DNA of 64,000 nt from Sporosarcina koreensis (GTDB taxonomy: Bacteria; Bacillota; Bacilli; Bacillales_A; Planococcaceae): positions 1,774,945 to 1,838,944 of the forward strand of contig NZ_LN651337.1 in assembly GCF_000826145.2 (NCBI RefSeq). Direction: 5' to 3'. The notes beneath the pieces were generated by a model. That model ran no database searches and was not told the origin of the DNA. It saw only the letters and a program-made list of their open reading frames with translations. The stretch's first letter is position 1; every line of letters begins with the position of its first letter. Below are positions 40,763 through 50,562 of the stretch, in pieces. The position numbers and the translations under genes were made by a program.

Positions 40763-41680
40763 ATGAAACGGGTATTGGACTGCACAGCAAGTGATTTCAA
40801 GGAAATGGACGGACAGACTTTGAAACAATCAATCCGGGCCTGCGAGGGCCGGGTGATGCTGTCGGAGACGATCGCATCCGCCCCGCCGCTCTATCCGGAC
40901 GTGACGAATGCGGAGCTGGCCGCGTCGTTCGGAGCGGACCTGCTGCTGCTGAATGTGTTCGATGTGTTCCATCCGGTGGTGGAAGGATTGGACTGTGAGA
41001 AAAAGTCCGAAGTGATCCGCACATTGAAGGAGTTGACGGGGCGGCCGGTCGGGCTGAACCTCGAGCCGGTCGATCCGGATGCCGCCGCTGCGGAACAGCT
41101 CAGCCGTGTGGATGCCGGCCGGCTCGCGACCCCGGAAGCGATGCAGGCCGCGGCCGATCTCGGCTTCGATTTCGTCTGCCTGACCGGCAATCCGAAGACA
41201 GGTGTTTCGAACGAAGCGACCGTGGCGGCAATCCGTGAGGCGCGTCGGATATTCGGGGTGGCCGGGCTGATCATCGCCGGCAAGATGCACGGTGCTGGAG
41301 TCGCCGGCGAAATGGGCGGCGACATCATTTCCGAAGATATGCTGACGCGGTTCATCGAAGCGGGCGCGGACGTCATCCTCATGCCGGCGCCCGGCACGAT
41401 TCCCGGTATTACTGTGCAGACAGCGGAATCCTACGTGCGGCATGTCCACGCGAACGGCGCCCTCGCCATGCTGACGATCGGCACGAGCCAGGAAGGGGCC
41501 GATGAGGCGACCATCCGCCAGATCGCCTTGAACAGCAAGATGGCCGGTGCTGACATCCATCACATCGGCGACACCGGTTTCTACGGCATCGCCGTGCCGG
41601 AGAACATCATGACATACTCCATCACCATCCGCGGGAGACGCCATACGTATGTCCGGATGGCGAAGTCGGTGCTGAGGTAA
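40763..41680 (+). CDS. TIM-barrel protein of the DUF7916 / PEP-phosphonomutase-like group
   Basis: A 305-residue soluble protein starting MKRVLDCTASDFKEMDGQTL. It has alternating beta and alpha segments ending in acidic or Gly-rich loops (ADLLLLNVFDVFHP, FDFVCLTGNP, GADVILMPAPGTIPGI, ADIHHIGDTGFYGIA), as in a TIM barrel. Related proteins are annotated as haloacid-dehalogenase-like or DUF7916; no enzyme activity is established that I know of. GGAGGAGATGGC precedes the start. It lies after tsuAB but has a terminator between, so it is a separate unit. Confidence 0.7.
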   Translation: MKRVLDCTASDFKEMDGQTLKQSIRACEGRVMLSETIASAPPLYPDVTNAELAASFGADLLLLNVFDVFHPVVEGLDCEKKSEVIRTLKELTGRPVGLNLEPVDPDAAAAEQLSRVDAGRLATPEAMQAAADLGFDFVCLTGNPKTGVSNEATVAAIREARRIFGVAGLIIAGKMHGAGVAGEMGGDIISEDMLTRFIEAGADVILMPAPGTIPGITVQTAESYVRHVHANGALAMLTIGTSQEGADEATIRQIALNSKMAGADIHHIGDTGFYGIAVPENIMTYSITIRGRRHTYVRMAKSVLR

Positions 41681-41715
41681 GCCTTAGTCTGTACTGCCAA
41701 TCCAATTTACCAATA

Positions 41716-41724
41716 TGCTATACT
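41716..41724 (+). promoter_or_regulatory. Extended -10 promoter of the structured RNA
   Basis: TGCTATACT, an extended -10 element, with transcription expected near 41731. No good -35 is seen, which is usual with an extended -10. Confidence 0.6.
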
Positions 41725-41730
41725 AGGGAG

Positions 41731-41868
41731 ACATGAAATTAGCTGGGTGCGCGAACACCCGATCAGCTGCAGTCCCATCCGCTTGAAGAGCGGTTGGCCT
41801 GTATTCGGTGTTAGACCTGAAAAGTAATCATCTCACACGCAGCCAGAGCGGAGGATGGTTACTTTTTT
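41731..41868 (+). ncRNA. Unidentified structured RNA upstream of topB
   Basis: About 138 bases from an extended -10 to an intrinsic terminator. Visible helices: AGCTGGGTG...CACCC...AGCT (741-768, loop CGCGAA), CCGCTTGAAGAGCGG (778-793) and the terminator AAAAGTAATCATCTC / GAGGATGGTTACTTTT (820-834 with 851-866) followed by T-run. No coding frame with ribosome site. I compared it from memory with the common Firmicute riboswitches, 6S RNA, SRP RNA and T-boxes and found no match. It could be an attenuated leader of topB or an independent small RNA. Confidence 0.6.
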
Positions 41869-41950
41869 CAATTGGGAAATATTCGCATTCCCATTCTAGT
41901 TATGAGATAATCAGAACACCTGTACTATTACAAGAAACCGAGGTGCTGTC

Positions 41951-44110
41951 ATGAAACCGGTGATCCTGGCGGAGAAACCGTCGCAGGCGAAGGCGTACGC
42001 CGATGCGTTTTCGGCGCGCAAGCATGAGGGCTATATGGAACTCCTGCCGTGCCCGACCTTTCCGGAGGGGGCTTTTTTGACATGGGGCGTCGGCCACCTG
42101 GTCGAGCTGAAGGAACCGCATACGTATAACCCATCCTGGAAACGGTGGTCGCTCGGCAGCCTGCCGATCCTGCCCGAGCGCTATGAGTTCGAGGTGTCGA
42201 AGGGCAAGTACAAGCAGTTCCAAGTCGTGAAGAAACTTATGAAGAATGCCGATACGATTATCAATGCGTGTGACGTGGACCGGGAAGGCTCCAACATCTT
42301 CTACAGCATCTACAACCAGACGGGCGCCCGCGGGCAGACCATCAAGCGGCTGTGGATCAATTCGCTCGAAGCCGACGAAGTGCGGAAAGGGTTCGCGAAC
42401 TTGCGCGATAACCGCCAGGATCTGCAGCTGTACGAGGAGGCGAAGTCCCGCCAGATCAGCGACTGGCTTGTCGGCATGAACGGCTCGCGGCTGTATACGC
42501 TGCTGCTGAAGGCGAAGGGCATCCAGGAAGTATTCCCGATCGGACGCGTGCAGTCGCCGACCGTCTACCTGATCTACCAGCGGCAGCGGGAGATCGAGAC
42601 GTTCGTCTCCGAGCCGTTCTTCGAAGCGGAAGCGCTGTTCACTGCGGAACACGGGACGTACAAAGGAAAGGCGAAACTGAAGGAGCCGAAACGGGAACTG
42701 ATTGCGGACGCCTTGAACAGCCGGGGCATCACGAAGCGGTCGCCCGGTGTGATTACGGAGCTCAAGACATCGGACAAGCGCATGCCGCCGCCCCAGCTCC
42801 ATTCCCTGTCGACGCTGCAGGCGACGGCGAACCGGCGCTGGAAAGCGAGTCCCGCCACCGTGCTGAAAACGATGCAGGCGCTCTATGAAAAGAAACTCGT
42901 ATCCTATCCGCGGACCGATACGCGGCATATTACGCCGAGTGAGTTCAAGTACTTGGCAGACGCTGCCGAAGACTATCAGCAGCTCATCGGCCAGCCGTTC
43001 GACATCGTGTCGAAAACACCGAAGAAGCGGTTCGTCGACAGCTCGAAAGTCCAGGAGCACTATGCGATCATTCCGACGAAGAAAGTGCCGACTGCGGCCG
43101 CCATCGCAAAACTCGGCCCGCTCGAGCGGAATTTATATGAAGAAGTCGTCCGGACGGCGCTTGCGATGTTCCACCGGGACTACCTGTACACCGAGACGAA
43201 AGTGACGACGGACGTCAACGGGCTGCCGTTCTTCACAACGGGCAAGACAGAGGTGGACAAGGGCTGGAAGGAACTCTTCGCCGTGCCGCCGAAAAAAGGC
43301 AAGGATGCAGAGGAACCCGCCCTGCCGCCGCTGTCGCAGAACGAGACGGTGCAGAGCGAGATCGGCATCAAGGAAGGGGCGACCCAGCCGCCGAAACCAT
43401 ATACGGAAGGCCAGCTGATCGCGATGATGAAGACGTGCGGCAAGCTCGTCGAGGACCAGAGCGAAACGGATATCCTGAAAGAGATCGAAGGGCTCGGCAC
43501 GGAAGCGACGCGCAGCGGAATCATCGAGACGATCAAGAAGCACGGCTACATCTCCGTCACGAAGAACATTGTCTCGATCACCGACAAAGGACGCGTGCTC
43601 TGCCAGGCGATCGAAGGCAGCCTGCTCGCGAGCCCGTCGATGACGGCGAAATGGGAGACGTACTTGAAACGGATCGGCAGCGGGGACGGCACGGGGACCC
43701 ACTTCCTCGACAACGTCTCGAAGTTCATCCGGAAACTGCTCGACGATGTGCCGAAGCAGCTCGAGCAGCAGACGATCGACATCACGCTGCCGCCGAGGCC
43801 GCCGTCCGGCCGGAAGTCATATACGCCGGTCGAAGTGGCGCCGTGTCCTGCCTGCAAGGAAGGGACAATTGTCGCCCGCAAGGACTTCTATGGCTGCAGC
43901 AACTACAAGAGTGGCTGCAAGCAGACATTCCCGGGCTACTTCCTGAAGAAGAAGCTGACGCCCGCGCAGGTGAAACTGCTGTGCACGAAGGGCCGGACGA
44001 ACGTCATCAAAGGCTTCCAGTCCGGTGCCGGCAAGAAGTTTGATGCGGCGCTCGAGCTGAAGGACGGTAAGCTGAATCTGTTGTTTGCGGAAAGCAGAAA
44101 GAAGGAATGA
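41951..44110 (+). CDS. topB: DNA topoisomerase III
   Basis: A 719-residue type IA topoisomerase relaxing and decatenating DNA through a 5'-phosphotyrosine link. Toprim motifs: VILAEKPSQAKAYADAF (Glu8) and ACDVDREGSNIFYSIY (Asp108, Asp110). The active Tyr319 lies in LVSYPRTDTRHITPSEF. The C-terminus carries a four-cysteine zinc ribbon (CPACKEG...YGCSNYKSGC). Length fits Bacillus TopB. GAGGTGCTGTC lies before the ATG. It stands alone downstream of the structured RNA. Confidence 0.95.
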   Translation: MKPVILAEKPSQAKAYADAFSARKHEGYMELLPCPTFPEGAFLTWGVGHLVELKEPHTYNPSWKRWSLGSLPILPERYEFEVSKGKYKQFQVVKKLMKNADTIINACDVDREGSNIFYSIYNQTGARGQTIKRLWINSLEADEVRKGFANLRDNRQDLQLYEEAKSRQISDWLVGMNGSRLYTLLLKAKGIQEVFPIGRVQSPTVYLIYQRQREIETFVSEPFFEAEALFTAEHGTYKGKAKLKEPKRELIADALNSRGITKRSPGVITELKTSDKRMPPPQLHSLSTLQATANRRWKASPATVLKTMQALYEKKLVSYPRTDTRHITPSEFKYLADAAEDYQQLIGQPFDIVSKTPKKRFVDSSKVQEHYAIIPTKKVPTAAAIAKLGPLERNLYEEVVRTALAMFHRDYLYTETKVTTDVNGLPFFTTGKTEVDKGWKELFAVPPKKGKDAEEPALPPLSQNETVQSEIGIKEGATQPPKPYTEGQLIAMMKTCGKLVEDQSETDILKEIEGLGTEATRSGIIETIKKHGYISVTKNIVSITDKGRVLCQAIEGSLLASPSMTAKWETYLKRIGSGDGTGTHFLDNVSKFIRKLLDDVPKQLEQQTIDITLPPRPPSGRKSYTPVEVAPCPACKEGTIVARKDFYGCSNYKSGCKQTFPGYFLKKKLTPAQVKLLCTKGRTNVIKGFQSGAGKKFDAALELKDGKLNLLFAESRKKE

Positions 44111-44156
44111 AAAAACCAGGCAGAACAGGGGCATCCCCCGTTCCGCCTGGTTTCCT
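44108..44156. terminator. Bidirectional terminator
   Basis: AAACCAGGCAGAACAGGGG pairs with CCCCGTTCCGCCTGGTTT with two mismatches (44112-44153), between convergent topB and the SLH gene. Confidence 0.9.
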
Positions 44157-44159
44157 CAT

Positions 44160-45236
44160 TTACTGGATCGATTTCAATTCACTGATCATCTTGCCGGATT
44201 TATCGACCGTCTTCACTCGTCCGATTCCTTTGACAAAGTAAGATTTATTTCCATTTGTATTTGTGGCTTCCACGGCCTTTGTGAATGTCTTATATGGTGT
44301 TTTCACGGTTTTATTGATCCCTGTGATCGTGACGCGTTCATGGAAATCCATTCCGGGCTGCCACTTCGTGTTCAATTTCACAGGATAGATAAGCTCCTTT
44401 TCGGCTTCAGAAAGCGGATGAACCATGTAAAGCCCATCTTTTGTTTCCCGCTGATCCAGGTGATAGACACTGCCGTCGCCCGTATCCTTGAATTCCCACA
44501 AATATCCGTGGAATGTCACTTCTGCAGGCTTGATGGTCACTTTTTTATACGCGACTTGCAACTCGCCTTTCGGCTGTGCGTACGTATACGTCTTTGTCAG
44601 ATCATAGGCATAGCCGTCTTTGTTAAGCGTCCGCTGTTTGAATTCAGTACTGAGTCCGCGTGCAAGGAAGACTGAGAATTGCTCGCGTGTGACATTCGCG
44701 GTCGGACGGAAGGTGCCATCCGGATACCCCGTCACAATATGGGCACCTGCCATTTCAAAAATGGCCGTGGAGGCGTTCATGTGATGACCGACATCACTGA
44801 ATCTGCCATAACTTCCCGCCATGATGCCGAACGAACGCTCCAGGATCATCGCCATATCACCGCGTGAAATCTTCTCGTTCGGACGGAAGGTGCCGTCCGG
44901 ATAGCCGTTGATGATCTTGCGGTCCGCTGCTGAGGCGATATAGCCGCTCGCGCCATAGTTCTTGCCGACGTCCTTGAACTTGGTCGCGCGCTTCGTGCCG
45001 TTCAGGTCGAGCATCCGGCCGACCATGATGGCCGCTTCCCCGCGTGTCACGTCCTTTTTCGGCTGGAACTTTCCGGTCGTATAGCCGCTGATAATGTTTT
45101 TGCCGACGAGGAAATTGATTTCATCGTGGAAGCGGTTCGTTTTCGGGACATCCGGGAATCCAGCAGCCGCTGCAGGCTGTGCCGCGAGGATGAAGGAAAG
45201 ACCAATGACGGTGACAAGTGTCCATAACTTCTTCAT
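44160..45236 (-). CDS. S-layer homology domain surface protein
   Basis: A 358-residue exported protein: signal peptide MKKLWTLVTVIGLSFILAAQ ending AAA, then three SLH domains (about 26-85, 86-145, 146-205) with the repeated GYPDGTFRP(N/T) and TRGEAA/SRGDMA motifs that bind pyruvylated cell-wall polymer. The ~150-residue C-terminal part is beta-rich and of unknown function (YAYDLTKTYTYAQPKGELQV; VKTVDKSGKMISELKSIQ). The start has AGGAGTGAG upstream; the ORF's earlier starts lack one. Confidence 0.9.
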   Translation of the reverse strand: MKKLWTLVTVIGLSFILAAQPAAAAGFPDVPKTNRFHDEINFLVGKNIISGYTTGKFQPKKDVTRGEAAIMVGRMLDLNGTKRATKFKDVGKNYGASGYIASAADRKIINGYPDGTFRPNEKISRGDMAMILERSFGIMAGSYGRFSDVGHHMNASTAIFEMAGAHIVTGYPDGTFRPTANVTREQFSVFLARGLSTEFKQRTLNKDGYAYDLTKTYTYAQPKGELQVAYKKVTIKPAEVTFHGYLWEFKDTGDGSVYHLDQRETKDGLYMVHPLSEAEKELIYPVKLNTKWQPGMDFHERVTITGINKTVKTPYKTFTKAVEATNTNGNKSYFVKGIGRVKTVDKSGKMISELKSIQ

Positions 45237-45323
45237 GTGCTCACTCCTCTTCTTCTGTTTGTTCCAGCATACCAATCTGCTGCCATCCTATCAACTTATT
45301 TCCAGAGGAAAAGGATTATTCAT

Positions 45324-45362
45324 GCAAAAGACGTCCGGGTATATTCTGCGGACGTCTTTTCC
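45324..45362 (-). terminator. Terminator of cls
   Basis: AAAAGACGTCCG (45327-45338) with CGGACGTCTTTT (45349-45360), a 12-bp perfect stem. Confidence 0.9.
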
Positions 45363-46816
45363 CTATAGGACAGGCGACAGCAGCCGGGAGATGCCTTCCT
45401 TGAACTTGATGAGCAAAGAGCGTTCAGCGTAGCGTTCCGCCGTCAGCTCGGTGCTGATTTCAGTGTCTTTCAGGAACAGTTCCTGCAGCTGTCCGGCAAT
45501 GGCTTTGTCATAGATGACCGCACTCACCTCGAAGTTGAGATGGAAGCTGCGGGAATCGATGTTCATCGTCCCGACACATGCCGTCTCCCCGTCCACGACC
45601 ATCGTCTTTGCGTGCAGGAATCCGTTGTTGTATAGCAGGATTTTCGCACCATACGCAATCAGGTCCCCAGCATATGCCCAGGTCGCCCAGTAGACGAACG
45701 GATGATCCGGCTTGCACGGGATCATGATGCGCACGTCGACGCCCGACAGCAATGCTATCTTGCACGCATCCATGAAACTCGTATCAGGAATGAAATACGG
45801 CGTCTGGATATAGACGCGTTCCTTCGCCGCCAGGATGAGTTTGATGTACATGTTCTTCAGGTGCTCCGTCCGGGAATTGGGGCCGCTTGCGACGACCTGG
45901 ACGGGGCTCGTCCCCCGTGCCGGACCCGCTGCGAATTCGTATTGATCCCATTCACCGGGTTTCCCGCGGCCAGCCTGATGCCAGTCGAGGATGAACCTCC
46001 CCTGGATGTGGTGGATGGCCCGCCCTTCGATCCGCAGATGGGTGTCCCGCCAGTAGCCGAACTTCTTGTCGAGTCCGAGGTATTCATCCCCTACGTTGAA
46101 CCCGCCGATGTAGGCGATTTTACCGTCGATGATGACCAGTTTGCGGTGGTTCCGGTTGTTGATGCGGAAATTGATGAGCCGGAAGAAGGACGGGAAGAAT
46201 ACCTCGACTTCCCCGCCCGCTTTCCGGAGCTCGTCGAAGAATTTCGGCGGGGTCTTTTTGGAGCCGACCTCATCATACAGTAGGCGCACTTTCACGCCGG
46301 CTCTTGCCCGCTCGATCAGCGCATCCCGCAGCCGCCGGCCGAGTTCGTCTTTCTGGAAGATATAGTACTGGATGTTGACTTCGGTTTGGGCGCTGCGTAT
46401 ATCGCGTTCGAGTGCATCGAATTTCGCATGCCCGTCGCTGAAGATCTCAATGTTGTTATCGGTGGACAGCAGGGCATCCGCCGACTTCAGGTTCATATGG
46501 ATGAGTTCTTCCTGTACCTGCAGAGCGGGCTCCTTCAGCAGGTCCCCTGGTCAATTGCCTCCAGCTGCGCATCGACTTCCGTCTGGATTTCCCCGCGCTC
46601 GTTTTCCGTGAGCCGGTAGAAATTGTTCTGCTTCAGATTCCTGCCGAGGAAGAGATAGAGGATGAAGCCCACGATTGGCAGGAAGACGAGGACAAGGATC
46701 CATGCCCATGTATTGCCGATGTCCCGGCGTTCGAAAAACAGCACCCCCGCCAGCAGGAAGGCGTTCACGATGATTGTGATGGTGGCGGTCAATGTAATGA
46801 TATTTCCAATTTCCAT
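45363..46816 (-). pseudogene. cls: Cardiolipin synthase, interrupted by a one-base frameshift
   Basis: Two ORFs together make one normal Cls of about 484 residues. Codons from ATG 46816 give two membrane helices (IITLTATITIIVNAFLLAGV; GNTWAWILVLVFLPIVGFIL) and stop early at 46535 after AIDQGTC. The remaining frame continues DLLKEPALQVQEELIHMNLK and holds both phospholipase-D HKD motifs (HRKLVIID, HAKTMVVD). Adding one G at the CCCC run 46544-46547 restores a single frame (AIDQGDLLKEP). This is either a homopolymer sequencing error or a true disruption. The downstream ORF has Met at 46496 but a weak ribosome site. AAAGGAGC precedes 46816. Confidence 0.85.
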
Positions 46817-47037
46817 AGGCGTCTGCTCCTTTACCGTCCATGATGCCAGGTTTCCGTGAACGATACAATCTATTTTCTGCTCTGGGAGACTCCTTTTGCG
46901 TCCTTCTGTTCCTATAAAAAAATGCGTAGCACAGCGGAGCCGGCAAGCCAGGGGTTTGATTTGTCTGAAGTGCATACGGAGCGGCACGGCGGGTTGGTGG
47001 CAGCCGACAGCCAGTCCGCGGGCATGCTGTGTTCCTG

Positions 47038-47205
47038 ATTGTGTGAAGTTATGAGCGGTTTGGCATGGTTTATGAGCGATTTTCTGTGTTTATGATCACT
47101 TTACGAAATTTATGATCACTTTCCCGAGTTTATGATCACTTATCAAGTTTTATGAGCGTTTCCCAAGATTTATGATCAGTTTCGCCAGTTTATGAGCAGT
47201 TTCCA
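47038..47205 (+). repeat. Intergenic 20-21 bp tandem array D
   Basis: Eight units with ATGAKC at 47051, 47072, 47092, 47112, 47132, 47152, 47172 and 47192. It begins with the shared boundary TTGTGTGAAGTTATGAGCGG. It lies between the divergent cls and the MBL-fold gene. The rest of 46817-47037 shows no gene. Confidence 0.93.
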
Positions 47206-47298
47206 AGCCCCTTGCAATGAAGCCCGCTCTTTCTGCATCGTCTGGGTAACTCCGTTGCGCTATAATGGGGAAAACTGGTTGTACAGGGGGACTGCTTC

Positions 47299-48243
47299 AT
47301 GAAGAAACGACGGTATCGGAATCTGGATCCGGCGGCACGGCCAGCGACGTTCGGGGAACTGATGCGCTGGCGGCGCGAGCGGATGCGGAAGAAAAAGGAC
47401 ATGCGGTTCAAAATCGGCCAGGCGCCGGACAAGCAGACGGCGCGCCTGCAGCGGAACCGCTGTGATTCCACGATTACCTGGATCGGCCATTCGACGTTCC
47501 TGCTGCAGATCGCTGGACTCAACATCATCACGGACCCGGTGTTTGCGCGCCGGATGGGGCTGGATGTCCGGCTTGAGCCGCCCGGTCTGCCGCCTGCGGA
47601 ACTGCCTGCGATCGATGTCGTTCTGCTGTCGCATTCCCATTATGATCATATGGACAAACCTTCCCTCCTGCAGCTGCCGGGCAGTCCGGCAGTCCTGGTG
47701 CCCGACGGTCTGGGGCCGGCGGTACGCAAGATCATGAAACAGTCGTGCGTTTACGAAGTCCCCTGGGGAGCATACGTCACCATCGGCCCGCTTTCATACC
47801 ATGCGGTCCCTGCCCAGCACTGGACGAAGCGTTCGCTGACCGACACGAACACGTCCCATTGGTGCGGCTGGGTGATCCGCCAGGCAGCCGCTGGTGAAGA
47901 GCGGTTCGGTACATTGTATTATGCCGGGGACAGCGGGTACTTTCCGGGGTTCCGTGCAATCGGCGACCGTTTCCCGGATATCCGCTATGCCCTGCTGCCG
48001 ATCGGTGCCTATGAGCCGGAATGGTTCATGGGCACCCAGCATATGACGCCTGAGGAAGCTGTACAGGCATTCGAAGATGTCCGGGCGGATACGTTCATCC
48101 CGATGCATTACGGCGCATTCCGGCTGGCCGACGATACGACGGAAGAAGCGCTCGACCGGCTTCTGGCCGAGTGGCACAGGCGCGGTCTTCCGCGGGAACG
48201 GCTGACGCTGCTGCGGCTCGGGGAGACGCTCTGCGATTCGTGA
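47299..48243 (+). CDS. MBL-fold metallohydrolase (NAPE-PLD/UlaG-like)
   Basis: A 314-residue metallo-beta-lactamase-fold protein. The zinc motif is HSHYDHMD (about 115-122), with later ligands in YYAGDSGYF and FIPMHYGAF. A basic N-terminal stretch (RRERMRKKKDMRFK) and TITWIGHSTFLLQIAG place it in the group related to N-acyl-phosphatidylethanolamine phospholipase D. Substrate unknown. GTACAGGGGGACTGCTTC precedes the ATG. It is monocistronic, next to array D and opposite cls. Confidence 0.85.
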   Translation: MKKRRYRNLDPAARPATFGELMRWRRERMRKKKDMRFKIGQAPDKQTARLQRNRCDSTITWIGHSTFLLQIAGLNIITDPVFARRMGLDVRLEPPGLPPAELPAIDVVLLSHSHYDHMDKPSLLQLPGSPAVLVPDGLGPAVRKIMKQSCVYEVPWGAYVTIGPLSYHAVPAQHWTKRSLTDTNTSHWCGWVIRQAAAGEERFGTLYYAGDSGYFPGFRAIGDRFPDIRYALLPIGAYEPEWFMGTQHMTPEEAVQAFEDVRADTFIPMHYGAFRLADDTTEEALDRLLAEWHRRGLPRERLTLLRLGETLCDS

Positions 48244-48274
48244 GAGCCCTGTCCCTCCCTTATCCGCACTGAAT

Positions 48275-48320
48275 GAAAACAGACGCGTATTCCAGTTATC
48301 GGAATACGCGTCTGTTTGCG
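48275..48320. terminator. Bidirectional terminator
   Basis: AAACAGACGCGTATTCC (48277-48293) with its exact complement at 48301-48317, between convergent genes. Confidence 0.93.
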
Positions 48321-48325
48321 TTTGC

Positions 48326-50386
48326 TTACGTTCGGTCGAAAAACCGCTGCTGTGCGACTGCTGCCACAAATTCCTCGACGAAGTCCGGATTATTGTCAGC
48401 AAACACGACGCCAGCCATATTGTTCTGCGCCGATTTCCGGATGAATGCCCGGCCAGTGGACGCAACCCCGATCGGTTTGTAGTGCTTGTAAGCGACGTTA
48501 ATGTATTCGTTCATGTCGTAATTGAACTTATCTGCATTTTTCGGAGTTCCCCCAACGATATAGAGAGAGTCCATCAAATACGGGCTTGTCGTCAGGAACG
48601 TTTCATCCACTTTCAGTTTGGTGCCGTCACTGCCGGTCACTGTACCGAGGGTTTCACTGATGATTACGACGAATACACCATACTTCTCCAATACATCCAG
48701 AGTTTTTTTGACCGCCTCCGTATCGAATCCGTTCGTGATCAGCACCCCGACCTTTTGGGAATATGCGTATTTCGGTGTGCTGGCCTGGCTGAGGGATGGA
48801 TACTTGGTGGATACCGGCACATGGCTGCCGCTCGGACGGTTGACACCAATATTGTCTGCAACGATGTTGGCCATCTCCTTATCGACCTTGACGAGGATAT
48901 CGACGTTCTGCTGACGGACCGACTCACTTTGGACACAGCCGAGCTGAAAGCTGAGTGCCTCGATCATGTGCTGTTTTTCGACAGGAGTAAGGCTGTTCCA
49001 GAAGATCCGCGGCTGTGTGAAGAAATCATCGAACGACTTGCTCCGGGCGCGTATGACGTGCCCTTCGACTTTCTTCGGGTACGAGGCGTATCCTCCCTCT
49101 TCCGGCGGTACGGTATACGGTGTATTATCCGAGATGGAGTTTTTATGGTAGTTTGTCTGATCGACATCGATCCGGTACCGCATGAAGCCCTTCCTCGTAT
49201 TATTGGTGAACGGACAGAGGGGGCGGTTGATCGGCAAGTCTTGGAAGTTCGCACTGCCGAGCCGGTGATACTGCGCACTTTGATAGGCCATCAGCCGTCC
49301 CTGCAGCACAGGATCGTTCGAGAAGTCGATGCCGGGCACGACGTTCGCCGGGTTGAATGCCACTTGTTCAAGCTCGGCGAATTCATTGTCGACGTTCCGG
49401 TTCAATGTCATTTTTCCGATCAGCTGAACTGGGATGAGTTCTTCCGGCCAAAATTTGGACGGGTCCAAGATGTCAAAATCGAACTTGAACTCATCCTCCT
49501 GGGACAGGAGCTGCACGCCAAGTTCATATTCTGCGTATGCCCCCCGGTCGATCGCTTCCCGCAGATCACGGCGGTGGTAATCGGGATCGATGCCGCCAAT
49601 CTTCTGTGCTTCGTCCTGTAAGAGAGAATGCGTGCCGAGGATCGGCTTCCAGACGAACCGTACAAAGGTGGCGACCCCTTGTTCGTTCACGAGCAGATAG
49701 GTGTTGATCGACCAGGATTCCATCATACGGTAACTTCTAAGGATTCCGCGGTCGGACATGACCCAAAGCGTCATATGAAGGGCTTCCTGATTGTTTGCTA
49801 CGTAATCCCAGAAATTATCATGGGCGCCTGCAGCTGTCGGCATGCCGGTCCTCGGTTCCGGCTGGTAGGCATGCAGGGCATCGGGGAATTTCATGGCATC
49901 CTGGTTAATGAGCACCGGCATGTCAATTGTCGTCAGGTCGTAGTTGCCCTCTTCCGTATAGAATTTCACTCCTTTGCAGCGCAGATCACGGGCAGTATCC
50001 TTCGATCCGCGGGGCCCCTGAACAGTCGAGAACCGGACGAATACCGGTGTCTTCTTCCCCTCTTCCTGCAGGAATCCGGCTTTCGTGTACTGCTTCATGG
50101 ATTTGTAACACTCGAACTCTCCATGTGCGCCGTATCCCCTCGCATGCACTTTCCGCTCTGGGATCGGCTCCTTGACAAAATGCGTCATCTTCTCGAAAAA
50201 CTCATAGTCCTGCCGCAGCGTCGGACCGCGGACACCGGCTTTCAACTGATCTTCGTCATTCGACCGTTTCAGTGATTGGTTCGTCGTCAGGGGATTTCCT
50301 GTATTTTGGATGCGGAACTCCTCAAGCTGTTCGAGCTTGCGATTCGTGACCGACTTGTCATGTTCGTCGGAAAATCGATTATCCAT
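48326..50386 (-). CDS. katE: Large-subunit catalase (KatE/HPII type)
   Basis: A 686-residue haem catalase with a C-terminal class-I glutamine-amidotransferase-like (DJ-1/PfpI) domain. Haem-site residues: His in [10 protein letters not shown] (about residue 81), Asn in [10 protein letters not shown], and the proximal Tyr in [14 protein letters not shown]. The C-terminal domain begins near [20 protein letters not shown] (about 540). It removes hydrogen peroxide in the cytoplasm. GAAAGGTGC lies upstream. In Bacillus, KatE-type catalases are sigma-B controlled, but no convincing sigma-B site is seen here. Confidence 0.94.
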   Translation of the reverse strand: MDNRFSDEHDKSVTNRKLEQLEEFRIQNTGNPLTTNQSLKRSNDEDQLKAGVRGPTLRQDYEFFEKMTHFVKEPIPERKVHARGYGAHGEFECYKSMKQYTKAGFLQEEGKKTPVFVRFSTVQGPRGSKDTARDLRCKGVKFYTEEGNYDLTTIDMPVLINQDAMKFPDALHAYQPEPRTGMPTAAGAHDNFWDYVANNQEALHMTLWVMSDRGILRSYRMMESWSINTYLLVNEQGVATFVRFVWKPILGTHSLLQDEAQKIGGIDPDYHRRDLREAIDRGAYAEYELGVQLLSQEDEFKFDFDILDPSKFWPEELIPVQLIGKMTLNRNVDNEFAELEQVAFNPANVVPGIDFSNDPVLQGRLMAYQSAQYHRLGSANFQDLPINRPLCPFTNNTRKGFMRYRIDVDQTNYHKNSISDNTPYTVPPEEGGYASYPKKVEGHVIRARSKSFDDFFTQPRIFWNSLTPVEKQHMIEALSFQLGCVQSESVRQQNVDILVKVDKEMANIVADNIGVNRPSGSHVPVSTKYPSLSQASTPKYAYSQKVGVLITNGFDTEAVKKTLDVLEKYGVFVVIISETLGTVTGSDGTKLKVDETFLTTSPYLMDSLYIVGGTPKNADKFNYDMNEYINVAYKHYKPIGVASTGRAFIRKSAQNNMAGVVFADNNPDFVEEFVAAVAQQRFFDRT

Positions 50387-50482
50387 ACATGCGCACCTTT
50401 CTCAGCGAGATTTTCAACCATTTACAGTGTATGTGAAGAGGCCGTCGAAGATTACGTCCGGGCTTTTCCACAAGAAGATATA

Positions 50483-50512
50483 TTGAACTATTTTGAACAT
50501 ACTATTATAGTA
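50483..50512 (+). promoter_or_regulatory. SigA promoter overlapped by a 13-bp palindrome
   Basis: TTGAAC at 50483-50488, a 17-base spacer and TATAGT at 50506-50511. The perfect palindrome TACTATTATAGTA (50500-50512) covers the -10, a likely operator. It drives the ABC operon and lies in the gap divergent from katE. Confidence 0.7.
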
Positions 50513-50562
50513 GGTTGCAACTCTCAGTAAATGACTGGAAAATCGTTAAAGGGGACTCGGGA

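Noticed and set aside
41900..43060. 386-residue minus-strand ORF
   Set aside because: Antisense to topB; no start signal and composition typical of a shadow frame.
46535..46560. Programmed ribosomal frameshift in cls
   Set aside because: No slippery heptamer, downstream pseudoknot or precedent in the family; a missing base in a homopolymer explains it better.
48482..49621. 379-residue plus-strand ORF
   Set aside because: Antisense to katE, whose haem-site motifs are intact.
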